A DNA stretch of 64,000 nucleotides from Nocardioides allogilvus. Lineage in GTDB: Bacteria > Actinomycetota > Actinomycetes > Propionibacteriales > Nocardioidaceae. Shown here in pieces: positions 1 to 7,658 of the stretch. Within the stretch, counting starts at the first letter, position 1, and each line of letters opens with the position of its first letter. The translations under genes and the position numbers were made by a program. Location of the stretch: assembly GCF_003047285.1 (NCBI RefSeq), contig NZ_PZYX01000010.1, positions 62,001 through 126,000 on the forward strand. Direction: 5' to 3'. Below the pieces are notes generated by a model that was not told where the DNA came from, made no database searches, and saw only the letters and a program-made list of their open reading frames with translations.

Positions 1-902
1 TGGACTCGGTGCGCGTGACGCGCGGGCTCGACACCGCGCCCAGCCGGATCGCGATCATCGCGATGGGGAGGTACGGCGGGTTCGAGCTGTCCTACGGCAG
101 TGACGCCGACGTCATGTTCGTGCACGAGCCGACCGACGGTGCGCAGCCACAGGTCGCGGCGGCGTACGCCCAGGCCGTCGTGGGGGAGCTGCGGCGACTG
201 CTGTCGCTGCCCGCCACCGATCCGCCGCTCGTGGTGGACGCCGACCTGAGGCCCGAGGGCAAGCAGGGTCCGATGGTGCGCACGCTGGCCTCCTTCGAGG
301 CCTACTACGCCAAGTGGTCGCACGTGTGGGAGTTCCAGGCGCTGCTGCGCGCCGAGCCTGTCGTCGGCGATCCGGAGCTGCGCGAGCGCTTCACGGCGCT
401 CATCGATCCGCTGCGTTTCCCCGCAGACGGGATCGCGCCGGACGACATCGTCGAGGTGCGGCGGATCAAGGCGCGGGTGGAGGCCGAGCGGCTGCCTCGC
501 GGGGCCGACCCCAACACCCACCTCAAGCTCGGTCGCGGCGGGCTGGCCGACGTCGAGTGGACCGTCCAGCTGCTGCAGATGCGGCACGCGGGTGCGGTGC
601 CGGAGCTGCGCACGACCCAGACGCTCGCGGCGCTCGACGCGGCGGTGGGCGCGGGGCTGATCGAGGCGGAGGACGCCGAGATCCTGACCGAGGCCTGGCG
701 GCTGGTGAGCCGGATGCGCAACGCGGTCACGCTGGTGCGCGGCAAGCCGTCGGACCAGGTGCCGCGCGACGCGACCGAGCGGGCGGCCGTGGCCCAGGTG
801 CTGGGCCACGTCGCGGGCGACTCGGACCGGATGGTCAACGACTACCTCCGCACCACCCGGCGTGCGCACGCGGTGGTGGAGAAGATCTTCTGGCAGGAGT
901 GA
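1..902 (+). CDS. glnE: Glutamine synthetase adenylyltransferase/deadenylase, C-terminal part
   Basis: The reading frame is open from the window edge (codons from base 3) to the TGA at 900-902, so only about the last 300 residues of a roughly 1000-residue enzyme are present. The visible part is the second nucleotidyltransferase domain: GRYGGFELSYGSDADVMFVHE carries the glycine-rich GSD-x-D catalytic motif, and RKIKARVEAERLPRG-like and GRGGLADVEW segments follow, both typical of GlnE, then a helical tail. GlnE adds and removes AMP on glutamine synthetase in response to nitrogen status, working with PII. The enzyme is cytosolic. The 3' end lies 61 bp before satD. The family assignment is secure; the N-terminal domain cannot be judged. 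Confidence 0.95.
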   Translation, partial: DSVRVTRGLDTAPSRIAIIAMGRYGGFELSYGSDADVMFVHEPTDGAQPQVAAAYAQAVVGELRRLLSLPATDPPLVVDADLRPEGKQGPMVRTLASFEAYYAKWSHVWEFQALLRAEPVVGDPELRERFTALIDPLRFPADGIAPDDIVEVRRIKARVEAERLPRGADPNTHLKLGRGGLADVEWTVQLLQMRHAGAVPELRTTQTLAALDAAVGAGLIEAEDAEILTEAWRLVSRMRNAVTLVRGKPSDQVPRDATERAAVAQVLGHVAGDSDRMVNDYLRTTRRAHAVVEKIFWQE

Positions 903-910
903 AGGGCACA

Positions 911-942
911 ACTTCATTGGAGAATGAATGAAGTGTTACTCT
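911..942 (+). promoter_or_regulatory. Operator-like palindrome and -10 box upstream of satD
   Basis: ACTTCATT (911-918) and AATGAAGT (927-934) form a perfect 8-bp inverted repeat with an 8-bp spacer, in a strikingly AT-rich patch. The spacer plus arms also contain a nested TTCATT-GGAG-AATGAA palindrome (913-928). A candidate -10, TACTCT, is at 937-942, so the palindrome covers the -35 position. A strong ribosome binding site, GAGGTGAAGG, follows at 953-962. This suits repression, perhaps by the HTH domain of SatD itself (inference). Confidence 0.55.
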
Positions 943-963
943 TCTTTCTCGTGAGGTGAAGGC

Positions 964-1614
964 ATGACAGCAACCACCGTGATCGGCGACCTGATCGGGT
1001 CGCGGGTCTCCGGCGACCGGCGTGCACTGCACGCCCGCTTCGAGCGCGCCCTCGACGAGGTCAACGAGCAGCTGTCCCCGCCCACCCCGATGCGGATCAC
1101 CGTCGGCGACGAGTACCAAGGCGTGTTCGCCAGCCTCGGCGACGCCCTGACCGCCTCCCTGGCCGTGCGGCTGGCCCTGCTCCCGGAGGGCGACATCCGC
1201 CACGGGATCGGCCGCGGCGAGGTCCAGGTGCTCGGCACCTCGCCCCGGGTCGAGGACGGGCCAGGCTGGTGGGCGGCGCGCGCCGCGATCGAGCGGGTGC
1301 AGGAGGCCGAGGGCAAGGCCGCGACCCGCACGCTGCGCACGGCCTACGTCGCCGACCTCTCGTCCCAGGGGCCAGGCCCGGGCCCTGCCTCGGACGAGCC
1401 GCTCGTCAACGCCAGCCTGCTGCTGCGCGACGAGCTGGTCACCGCGCTGTCGGAGCGGTCGTTGTCGGTGCTGCGTGGTCTGCTGGCCGGACAGACGCAG
1501 CGTGACCTGGCCGACGAGCTGGGCATCAGTCCCTCGGCGGTCTCCCAGCGGGTGCGCGCCGACGGGCTGGGGACGATCCTGGCTGCGCACGAGCTGATGG
1601 GAGGACTGTCGTGA
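964..1614 (+). CDS. SatD family HTH protein
   Basis: The 216-residue protein begins TTVIGDLIGSRVSGDR and has RITVGDEYQGVF and RHGIGRGEV segments, which are hallmarks of the SatD family. The C-terminal 60 residues (about 160-205) read LSERSLSVLRGLLAGQTQRD followed by LADELGISPSAVSQRV, a clear helix-turn-helix of the LuxR/sigma-4 type. The molecular role of SatD is poorly known. The HTH suggests DNA binding, and the AT-rich palindrome immediately upstream is a candidate site. The start ATG has GAGGTGAAGG at a good distance. Its stop overlaps the GTG of the downstream membrane gene (GTGA), so the two are translationally coupled. Confidence 0.85.
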   Translation: MTATTVIGDLIGSRVSGDRRALHARFERALDEVNEQLSPPTPMRITVGDEYQGVFASLGDALTASLAVRLALLPEGDIRHGIGRGEVQVLGTSPRVEDGPGWWAARAAIERVQEAEGKAATRTLRTAYVADLSSQGPGPGPASDEPLVNASLLLRDELVTALSERSLSVLRGLLAGQTQRDLADELGISPSAVSQRVRADGLGTILAAHELMGGLS

Positions 1615-2348
1615 GCTGGCTCGCTGTGTTGCTGCTGGGTCTGGCGATGGCCGACCTGGCCCACTCGGTGCGGCCGGTGCGGGTCGTCCCGCAGTGCGTG
1701 GGTGCCATCGGCGCGGTGCTGGTCGGGCTGGCGGCCGGGCTGACGCAGGCGCGCGACGTCGCGGCCCTGGTGGTCATCGCGGTGGTGGTCGTCGCATGGG
1801 GCCAGACCGTGACGAGCGGCTTCGCGGGCCGGCTGCCCGCAGCGGTGCCGCTCGCGGTGCTCGCGGTGTCGGTGCTGCTGGCCATCGGGCTGGGCGGCCT
1901 GGCGGGCGAGGCCGACGGGCTGGTGGGCGACTGGCTGCGCTCGACGCCACTGCCCGCGCTGCAGGGCATGGAGGCCGACCGCGCGTTGTTGCTGGCCGGC
2001 GCGTTCGCCGTACAGCTCAGCACCGGAAACGTCGTGGTGCGGCTCGTGCTGGCGGCGACCGGCACCGTCAACCCGGCCCGGCACGGCCAGGTCGACGATC
2101 CGGAGATGCAGCTCAAGGGTGGCCGGCTGCTCGGGCCGATGGAGCGGGTCTTCATCCTCGGTCTGGCGCTCGCCGGTCAGGTGACAGCCGCCAGCATCGT
2201 GGTGGCGGCCAAGGGGCTGCTGCGCTTCCCCGAGCTGTCGTCGAAGCGTGACCAGGAGCGGATCCACCTGCTGACGGAATACTTCCTCGTCGGCAGCTTC
2301 GTCTCCTGGCTGGTCGCGCTGAGCTCGCTGGTGCTGCTGCGCCAGTGA
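1611..2348 (+). CDS. SatD-linked multi-pass membrane protein (DUF3307-like C-terminus)
   Basis: A 245-residue hydrophobic protein with about six membrane segments. The C-terminal third has LKGGRLLGPMERVFILGLAL followed by AAKGLLRFPEL. This pattern (GGRLIG..ER..I...AAKSILRF) is known from the C-terminal region of DUF3307 proteins, which sit next to satD in other bacteria. No enzymatic motif is visible. The start GTG at 1611 overlaps the satD stop, giving a two-gene operon. The job of the pair is unknown; a membrane sensor or effector with a cytosolic HTH partner is only an inference from coupling. Confidence 0.7.
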   Translation: MSWLAVLLLGLAMADLAHSVRPVRVVPQCVGAIGAVLVGLAAGLTQARDVAALVVIAVVVVAWGQTVTSGFAGRLPAAVPLAVLAVSVLLAIGLGGLAGEADGLVGDWLRSTPLPALQGMEADRALLLAGAFAVQLSTGNVVVRLVLAATGTVNPARHGQVDDPEMQLKGGRLLGPMERVFILGLALAGQVTAASIVVAAKGLLRFPELSSKRDQERIHLLTEYFLVGSFVSWLVALSSLVLLRQ

Positions 2349-2354
2349 AGTGCC

Positions 2355-2387
2355 GACGAGGCCCCGGAGCGTGTCCGGAGCCTCGTC
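2355..2387. terminator. Hairpin between convergent genes
   Basis: GACGAGGC (2355-2362) pairs with GCCTCGTC (2380-2387). After one mismatch, CCGGA (2364-2368) pairs with TCCGG (2374-2378), leaving a 5-nt loop. It sits directly after the stop of the satD operon and before the end of the convergent phosphatase gene, so it may serve both strands. There is no clear U tract, as is common in high-GC actinobacteria. Confidence 0.6.
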
Positions 2388-2402
2388 GAGGATGAGAGCC
2401 GA

Positions 2403-4427
2403 TCAGCCGCGCGTCACCTGGACGACGCTCGGGCGGGGGCCGGCGAACTGGCCGGGGCCAGCGGTGCCGGTCGACGGCACGTAGTCGGGGAAGCGCGAGC
2501 TCTGCGCCGCCCACGTGCCGTCCTCGCCGGGGTGCTGGACGGCGACGAAGACCGAGCCGTCCTTGTCGTGGATGAGCGGGCCACAGGTCTCGGCGTCGAT
2601 CGGGACCGCCAGGAACTGCTGCACGCGTCCGCGCTCGGGGCCGGCGACCGGCACCTTGAACAGGCCGTCGTTGAGGCCGATCGAGCCGGGCTGGCCGTCC
2701 GTGGAGACCCACAGGTTGCCCACCGAGTCGAAGGCCACGTTGTCGGGACACGAGATCGGCGAGACGGGCCCGGTCCAGCCGCCGAAGTAGGTGCCGGCGG
2801 TGGCGGCGTCGCCGCAGATGAGGATGAGGTTCCAGGCGAACGTCGACGCCGTGTGGTCGCCGCCGGTCGGCTGCATCTCCACCACGTGGCCGTTCTTGTT
2901 GGCGTTGCGCGGGTTGGGCTCGGTCGCGCCCTCCTTGCCGACCTTGCCGCGGTCGGTGTTGTTGGTGCACGCGACGTAGATGAAGCCGTTGACGTAGTTG
3001 GGCTCGACGTCCTCGGGGCGGTCCATCTTGGTGGGCTGCACAACGTCCGCGGCGAGGCGGGTGAAGACCAGCACCTGCTCGGTGGTGAAGCCGGGGACGA
3101 CGGACTGGCCGTCGACCGTCAGCGGGAGCCACTCGCCGGTGCCGTCGCTGACGCCGTCCTCGAGGCCGTCGCCGATGAAGCGGGCCACGGACAGGTCGCC
3201 GTGGGAGAGCAGCGTGAGGTTGTGCTTGCGGTCACTGGCCCTGCCGCCCGGGCGGAAGGTGTCGCGGGAGACGAAGCGGTAGACGTAGTCGAAGCGCTCG
3301 TCGTCGCCCATGTAGGCCACGACCTTGCCGTCACCGTTGACGATGACGTTGGCGCCCTCGTGCTTGAAGCGGCCCATCGCGGTGTGCTTGACGGGGGTGG
3401 ACTTCGGGTCCTCCGGGTCGACCTCGACGATCCAGCCGAAGCGGTGGGGCTCGTTGGGGTTGGCGACCGCATCGAAGCGGGTGTCCAGCCCACGCCAGTT
3501 GCGCGAGTCGCCGGTGGCCGACAGCCCGTAGCGCTTCTCCTGGGCGCTGGTGCCCGCGGCGCGGAAGTACTGGTTGAAGTTCTCCTCGCCGGACAGGACG
3601 GTGCCCCACGGGGTGGTGCCGCCGGCGCAGTTGTTCAGGGTGCCCAGCACGCGGGTGCCCGACGGGTCGGCGGCGGTCTTGAGCAGGTCCGAGCCGGCGG
3701 CCGGCCCGTCGACGGTGAACGCGGTGTCGAGGGTGATCCGGCGGTTGCGAGCGCCGTTGGGGACGTAGGTCCAGGTCGAGCCGGCTGACCTGCGGCGCAG
3801 CTCGACGACGCTGAGGCCGTGGGCCGCCCAGGCGGTGCGGATCAGCTCGTCGGAGTCCATGTCCGGCGGGAACATGATGTTCTCGTTGGTGTACTCGTGG
3901 TTGGCGACCAGCAGCGCGCGGGTGCCCTTGCGGTCGGTCACGATGACGTCGACGTAGTCGCAGTTGTAGCCGAACTGCAGGGCCTGGGCCGCCGCGGTCT
4001 GGTTGGCGGCGTCGAAGACCGGTGCGCCGTCGAAGATCGGGTCACCCCAGCGGATGATCGGGTCCCAGCGGTAGCCCGCGGGCACAGTGACGGTGTCGAT
4101 GTTGTTCGGCACCGGTGCGATCGGCGTGAACTCGAGGGCGCCCGCCGCCGGCGTGACGGCCTGGCCGGTGGAGATCGGGCTGCGGAACACCGCGGCAGCC
4201 GGCTGGCTGCTCAGCGCGACGCCGGCGGTGGTGACGGCGGCGGCACCGAGGACGCTGCGGCGCGAGAGGGCGGTGGCCGCGACGTCGCGGAAGTAGGAGG
4301 TCTTCGTGGTGTTCGGGACCTCCTGGAAGCACGCGTCGCCGCACCTGAGGTGACAGGTCACGGGGCTGCGGTTGCTGTGGACGAGATCTGCCATCGGGAG
4401 GGCACGACGCTGAGGAGTGAGGGTCAT
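2403..4427 (-). CDS. PhoX/DUF839 family secreted phosphatase (Tat substrate)
   Basis: The 674-residue protein starts near MTLTPQRR. It has an N-terminal CHLRCGDACF segment, then a twin-arginine signal, LSRRSVLGAAAVTTAGVALS, ending in an AXA-like site near residue 80. ANHEYTNENIMFP, ERYGL, FGWIVEVDPEDP and WNLILICGD are typical of the PhoX calcium/iron-dependent alkaline phosphatase family, which releases phosphate from organic esters outside the cell. The long N-region before the Tat motif with paired cysteines is common in actinobacterial members. The ATG at 4427 was chosen; a TTG 12 nt upstream is also open, and neither has a strong ribosome binding site. It is transcribed alone, convergent with the satD operon. 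No PHO-box could be assigned. Confidence 0.88.
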   Translation of the reverse strand: MTLTPQRRALPMADLVHSNRSPVTCHLRCGDACFQEVPNTTKTSYFRDVAATALSRRSVLGAAAVTTAGVALSSQPAAAVFRSPISTGQAVTPAAGALEFTPIAPVPNNIDTVTVPAGYRWDPIIRWGDPIFDGAPVFDAANQTAAAQALQFGYNCDYVDVIVTDRKGTRALLVANHEYTNENIMFPPDMDSDELIRTAWAAHGLSVVELRRRSAGSTWTYVPNGARNRRITLDTAFTVDGPAAGSDLLKTAADPSGTRVLGTLNNCAGGTTPWGTVLSGEENFNQYFRAAGTSAQEKRYGLSATGDSRNWRGLDTRFDAVANPNEPHRFGWIVEVDPEDPKSTPVKHTAMGRFKHEGANVIVNGDGKVVAYMGDDERFDYVYRFVSRDTFRPGGRASDRKHNLTLLSHGDLSVARFIGDGLEDGVSDGTGEWLPLTVDGQSVVPGFTTEQVLVFTRLAADVVQPTKMDRPEDVEPNYVNGFIYVACTNNTDRGKVGKEGATEPNPRNANKNGHVVEMQPTGGDHTASTFAWNLILICGDAATAGTYFGGWTGPVSPISCPDNVAFDSVGNLWVSTDGQPGSIGLNDGLFKVPVAGPERGRVQQFLAVPIDAETCGPLIHDKDGSVFVAVQHPGEDGTWAAQSSRFPDYVPSTGTAGPGQFAGPRPSVVQVTRG

Positions 4428-4524
4428 GGGGCGACCCAACCGGCACCGACCGACGCGCAGGTGACGTCGACGTGAACACCGGTTGCGATTCAGATGGGCG
4501 GCTGGCGCATGGGAGGATCGACCC

Positions 4525-5202
4525 GTGCCCGGCCATCCCGACCCGCTGCTGTGGTGGCGCGCCGGACTGGTGTCGGCGATGGCCTTCCTGCTCGGCGCCG
4601 TCGGTCACGTCAGCACCGGCGGGCTGCTGCCGTCGTGGTTCGCGCTCGCCGCGATGCTCGGTGTCGGTACGGCGACCAGTGCCGTCGTCCTCGCCCGGCC
4701 CGCCTCGGCGCGCCGCATCGTGGCGCTCGTGGTCCTGGGCCAGACGGCCTGCCACGGGCTGTTCAGCCTCACGGCCGGCCACGGTGGCGACGCCGCGCCG
4801 GCGGCCGTGGCTGTGTCACCCCGCACCCTGCCCCTGCGCGACGGGGCGCGCGTGGGGTCGTTGCAGGACCACTACGAGGCGACGGTTGCCACCACCTCGG
4901 CGGGGTCCGCGCTGACCCTGCCCGACCCGGTCGCCCTGCTCGACCACCTGCCGATGTTCCTGGCGCACACGGCGGTCGCCGTGCTCGTCGGGCTGTGGCT
5001 CGCCGCGGGTGAGCGGGCGCTCTGGTCACTGCTGGCGCTCGTGTTCGCCGCCGTGGTCTCGCTCCTCGTGGTCCCGCCAACAGTGCCGCTGGCCGTGCTG
5101 CGCCCGGCCCCGCTGCGACGTCGTCCGGCGACCCCGCCGCCACTCGCGCGTGTCGCGCGCACCGTCGTACGCCGCGGTCCACCGGCTCTCCTCGCCGCCT
5201 GA
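4525..5202 (+). CDS. Uncharacterised integral membrane protein
   Basis: A 225-residue protein with about five predicted membrane helices (WWRAGLVSAMAFLLGAVGHV, LPSWFALAAMLGVG, IVALVVLGQTACHGLF, MFLAHTAVAVLVGLWLAAG, LWSLLALVFAAVVSLLVV) and an Arg/Pro-rich tail. A loop of about 50 residues with a histidine (HGGDAAPA) lies between helices 3 and 4. The GTG at 4525 is chosen because GGGAGGA (4511-4517) lies 7 nt upstream; an earlier ATG has no such site. It precedes a PepSY membrane protein by about 95 bp and may belong with it. A role in metal or redox handling is plausible from that neighbour but not shown. Confidence 0.75.
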   Translation: MPGHPDPLLWWRAGLVSAMAFLLGAVGHVSTGGLLPSWFALAAMLGVGTATSAVVLARPASARRIVALVVLGQTACHGLFSLTAGHGGDAAPAAVAVSPRTLPLRDGARVGSLQDHYEATVATTSAGSALTLPDPVALLDHLPMFLAHTAVAVLVGLWLAAGERALWSLLALVFAAVVSLLVVPPTVPLAVLRPAPLRRRPATPPPLARVARTVVRRGPPALLAA

Positions 5203-5296
5203 CCTTCCCTTCCCGCGCGAGCGCGGGCGCCTGCGTCCTTCCTCGGCCGCAGGGCGCCCGCGCGTCCTCGCGCATCTCGTCACGTCGAGGAGAGAC

Positions 5297-6694
5297 ATGA
5301 CCACCGACCTGCATCCTGCGCGCCTGCGCACCCGCACCTCCGCCTCCGGCACGGGCCTGTTCCGCGCCTTCTGGCGCTGGCACTTCTACGCCGCCTTCCT
5401 GGTGGCACCGGTGCTGCTGGTCCTGGCCGGCACCGGCCTGATCTACCTGTTCCGCTTCCAGCTCGAACCGCTCCTGCACGCCGACCTCATGGAGGTGTCG
5501 GCGCCGTCGGCCGACTCGATCCGGCAGCCCTACGCCAACCAGCTCGCCGCGGTGGAGCGGTCCTTCCCCGACGCCACCGTCCTCTCGATGACCGAACCGC
5601 GGTCGGAGGAGCGCAGCACCGTCTTCTCGCTCGCCCTGCCCGACGAGTCGACACGCGACGTGTTCGTCAGTCCGTACGGCGCCGACGTGCTCGGCTCGCT
5701 CGACCCCGACACCACGCTGTCCGGGCGTGCCGTGCGGCTGCACAGTGAGCTGATGGCCGGCGTGTGGGGCGAGCGGGTGATCGAGCTCGCGGCCTGCTGG
5801 GCGATCGTCATGGCGATCACCGGCTACTACCTGTTCTTCAAGGGCAGGCGCGCCCGGGCGCGCAGGCCGCGGTCGCTGCGCTCACGGCATGCGCGGATCG
5901 GGCTGGCGGGCGGCATCGGGCTGCTGTTCCTGCTCGTCTCGGGGCTGCCCTGGACGGGGTTCTGGGGCGAGCAGGCCCAGCGCCTCGCCACGGGGCAGGG
6001 GAGCTCGCTGTGGAGCCTGGACCACGGTGCCGTCTCCGATCCGGCCTCGACGCTGGACGAGTCACTGCCGCACAGCCACGCGAGCGACGTCCCGTGGGCG
6101 CAGGGCGCGTCGCCGGTGCCGCGCTCGTCACGGCCCTCGGGCGAGCCAGGCGAGAGGTCGATCGCCAACGTCGACACCGCTGTCGCCGTCGCGGCCGAGG
6201 CCGGGCTGCGGCACCCGATGACCGTCGCGCTGCCCGTCGCCGGCGACGGGGTGTTCTCGGTGATCGGCTTCGCCTTCGACGCTCCGAGCGACGAGCGGAC
6301 GGTGCACGTCGACCAGTACGGCGGTGGGGTCGTGTCGACGTACGGCTTCGAGGACTATCCGACCCTGGCGAAGGTCGTGGCCCAGGGGATCGGGTTGCAC
6401 GAGGGGCGCTCGTTGGGCGCCTGGTCGATGGCCGGCTCGACGCTGCTGTGCCTGCTGGTGATCGCGTCGTGCGTGACCGGCCCGCTGATGTGGTGGCAGC
6501 GCCGACCGTCGGGCTCGCTCGCTGCGCCGCGGGGGCGGCTGCCGCTGCGCGGGAGCCCGGCGTTGCTGGCGGGGCTGGTCGCCCTGGGCGTCCTGCTGCC
6601 GTTCTTCGGGCTGTCCGTGCTGGTGGTGCTGCTGCTCGACCTGCTCGTCGTCCGCCGGGTGCCGTGGCTCGCCGCGCGCCTCAACGCGTCCTGA
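5297..6694 (+). CDS. PepSY-associated transmembrane domain protein
   Basis: A 465-residue protein. RAFWRWHFYAAFLVAPVLLV near the N-terminus, LHSELMAGVWGERVIELAACW and the following helix ending in GYYLFFKGR, then SRHARIGLAGGIGLLFLLVS, are the signature blocks of the PepSY_TM family. Four membrane spans flank two extracytoplasmic PepSY-like regions (about 60-140 and 220-360). Such proteins occur with iron/siderophore reduction and nitrite or sulfite-type redox systems; the histidines in the spans could bind heme (family knowledge). The ATG at 5297 follows GAGGAGAG. A 15-bp perfect hairpin ends the transcript. The specific substrate is unknown. Confidence 0.85.
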   Translation: MTTDLHPARLRTRTSASGTGLFRAFWRWHFYAAFLVAPVLLVLAGTGLIYLFRFQLEPLLHADLMEVSAPSADSIRQPYANQLAAVERSFPDATVLSMTEPRSEERSTVFSLALPDESTRDVFVSPYGADVLGSLDPDTTLSGRAVRLHSELMAGVWGERVIELAACWAIVMAITGYYLFFKGRRARARRPRSLRSRHARIGLAGGIGLLFLLVSGLPWTGFWGEQAQRLATGQGSSLWSLDHGAVSDPASTLDESLPHSHASDVPWAQGASPVPRSSRPSGEPGERSIANVDTAVAVAAEAGLRHPMTVALPVAGDGVFSVIGFAFDAPSDERTVHVDQYGGGVVSTYGFEDYPTLAKVVAQGIGLHEGRSLGAWSMAGSTLLCLLVIASCVTGPLMWWQRRPSGSLAAPRGRLPLRGSPALLAGLVALGVLLPFFGLSVLVVLLLDLLVVRRVPWLAARLNAS

Positions 6695-6716
6695 GCCGAG
6701 CCTGCCGAAATGCAAC

Positions 6717-6751
6717 GGACGGCGTGACCCCGCGAGGGGGTCACGCCGTCC
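6717..6751. terminator. Strong bidirectional hairpin
   Basis: The 15-nt arm GGACGGCGTGACCCC (6717-6731) is perfectly complementary to 6737-6751, around a 5-nt loop. It lies between the convergent PepSY and HU genes, 17 bp past the HU stop, and can end both transcripts. Confidence 0.85.
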
Positions 6752-6768
6752 GGCGCGTGGTGCGTGGG

Positions 6769-7047
6769 TCAGCCCTTGTTGACGGCCGACTTGAAAGCGG
6801 CGCCGGCCTTGAAGGCGGGGGCGGTGCTCGCGGCGATCTCGAGGGTCTCGCCGGTCTGCGGGTTGCGGCCCGTGCGGGCGTTGCGCTGACGCGCCTCGAA
6901 CGTGCCGAAGCCGGGCAGCGTGACCTTGTCGCCACCGGCGACGGCGCTGGTGATCGACGACAGGACGGCCTCGATGGCCTTGTCGGCCTGGGCGTTGGTC
7001 AGCTCGGCGTGCTGCGCGACGGCGTCGCGGAGGTCGGACTTGTTCAC
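6769..7047 (-). CDS. hup: HU-family nucleoid DNA-binding protein
   Basis: A 92-residue protein, standard HU length. It starts MNKSDLRDAVAQHAELT; the GDKVTLPGFGTFEARQRNAR core and the GRNPQTGETLEI DNA-binding arm with its conserved proline are present. HU bends and wraps DNA as a dimer, in the nucleoid. Unlike the mycobacterial form, there is no long lysine/alanine-rich C-terminal tail here. The start is GTG with GAGGAGAA just upstream. It stands as a single gene between a strong terminator and two small membrane or acidic genes on the same strand. Confidence 0.95.
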   Translation of the reverse strand: MNKSDLRDAVAQHAELTNAQADKAIEAVLSSITSAVAGGDKVTLPGFGTFEARQRNARTGRNPQTGETLEIAASTAPAFKAGAAFKSAVNKG

Positions 7048-7139
7048 TGGTTCTCCTCAACAGTTCGTGGTTGTTACAGCCGCTACCCAACACCACGGGA
7101 CCGACAATGCCCAAGGCGGCCCCGGCGTGTTGCGGGGGA

Positions 7140-7361
7140 CTAGACCAGCGTCAACCCGACCACGAGCATCACTGCGAGGACCACGAGGAGCACGATCACG
7201 AACGTGCTGACCATCGCGGGGCGTCCGTCGTGCTCGGGGTCGAGGTGTCCTGGACCGTGGTCGTGCATGCCACCGCGCTCGTCACGGGGAGCGTCTCCGG
7301 GGACCGGGCGATCATCGTCGGGGTACATGCCGGTCCCGTACCCAGACGGTGCCGGCTCCAT
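7140..7361 (-). CDS. Small single-span membrane protein
   Basis: 73 residues: a Pro/Asp/Gly/His-rich N-terminal half (MYPDDDRPVPGDAPRDE, HDHGPGHLDPEHDG) and one C-terminal membrane helix (STFVIVLLVVLAVMLVVG). The layout resembles small actinobacterial stress-associated membrane proteins such as the DUF6480 type, but that link is uncertain. The ATG at 7361 was taken; a second ATG 33 nt further in is possible. It starts 11 bp after the preceding small gene on this strand, so the two probably share a transcript. Confidence 0.6.
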   Translation of the reverse strand: MEPAPSGYGTGMYPDDDRPVPGDAPRDERGGMHDHGPGHLDPEHDGRPAMVSTFVIVLLVVLAVMLVVGLTLV

Positions 7362-7372
7362 GCCCCCGGCTT

Positions 7373-7567
7373 TCACTCGTCGCCGGGCGAGCTCGTTGCA
7401 GGCCCCAGAGGGGTCGCGCCTCCTTCGGCGGTCCACTCGCTGTTGCCGGCGTCGAGCGCCGGGTCGGACTCGGTGTCGTCCTGCGTGGCCGGCTCGCCTG
7501 CCTCGCGGTCCTCGTCCGCGCGCGCGTCGGCGGCGGTCTCGTCCTGTGGTCGCTCGTGCTGCGTCAT
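7373..7567 (-). CDS. Small acidic hydrophilic protein
   Basis: 64 residues, beginning MTQHERPQDETAADARADED, with no hydrophobic segment and almost no large aliphatic residues; it is likely disordered. The ATG at 7567 has GGAGCTGAC directly upstream (GGAG, 5-6 nt spacing), which decides the start. It is the first gene of a pair with the membrane peptide at 7140-7361. No family recognised. Confidence 0.55.
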   Translation of the reverse strand: MTQHERPQDETAADARADEDREAGEPATQDDTESDPALDAGNSEWTAEGGATPLGPATSSPGDE

Positions 7568-7645
7568 GTCAGCTCCAATCCCGGACTCGGGTGTCGACAC
7601 CCGGGGGAGTACCCATCGAGCACCCGGCCATGCGGCGCCATGGTC

Positions 7646-7651
7646 TAGATT
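7646..7651 (+). promoter_or_regulatory. -10 box for leaderless transcription of the CtlX-type gene
   Basis: TAGATT ends 7 nt before the GTG at 7659, so transcription should begin at or next to the start codon. No ribosome binding site is present in between. Inference from spacing. Confidence 0.55.
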
Positions 7652-7658
7652 CCGCACC

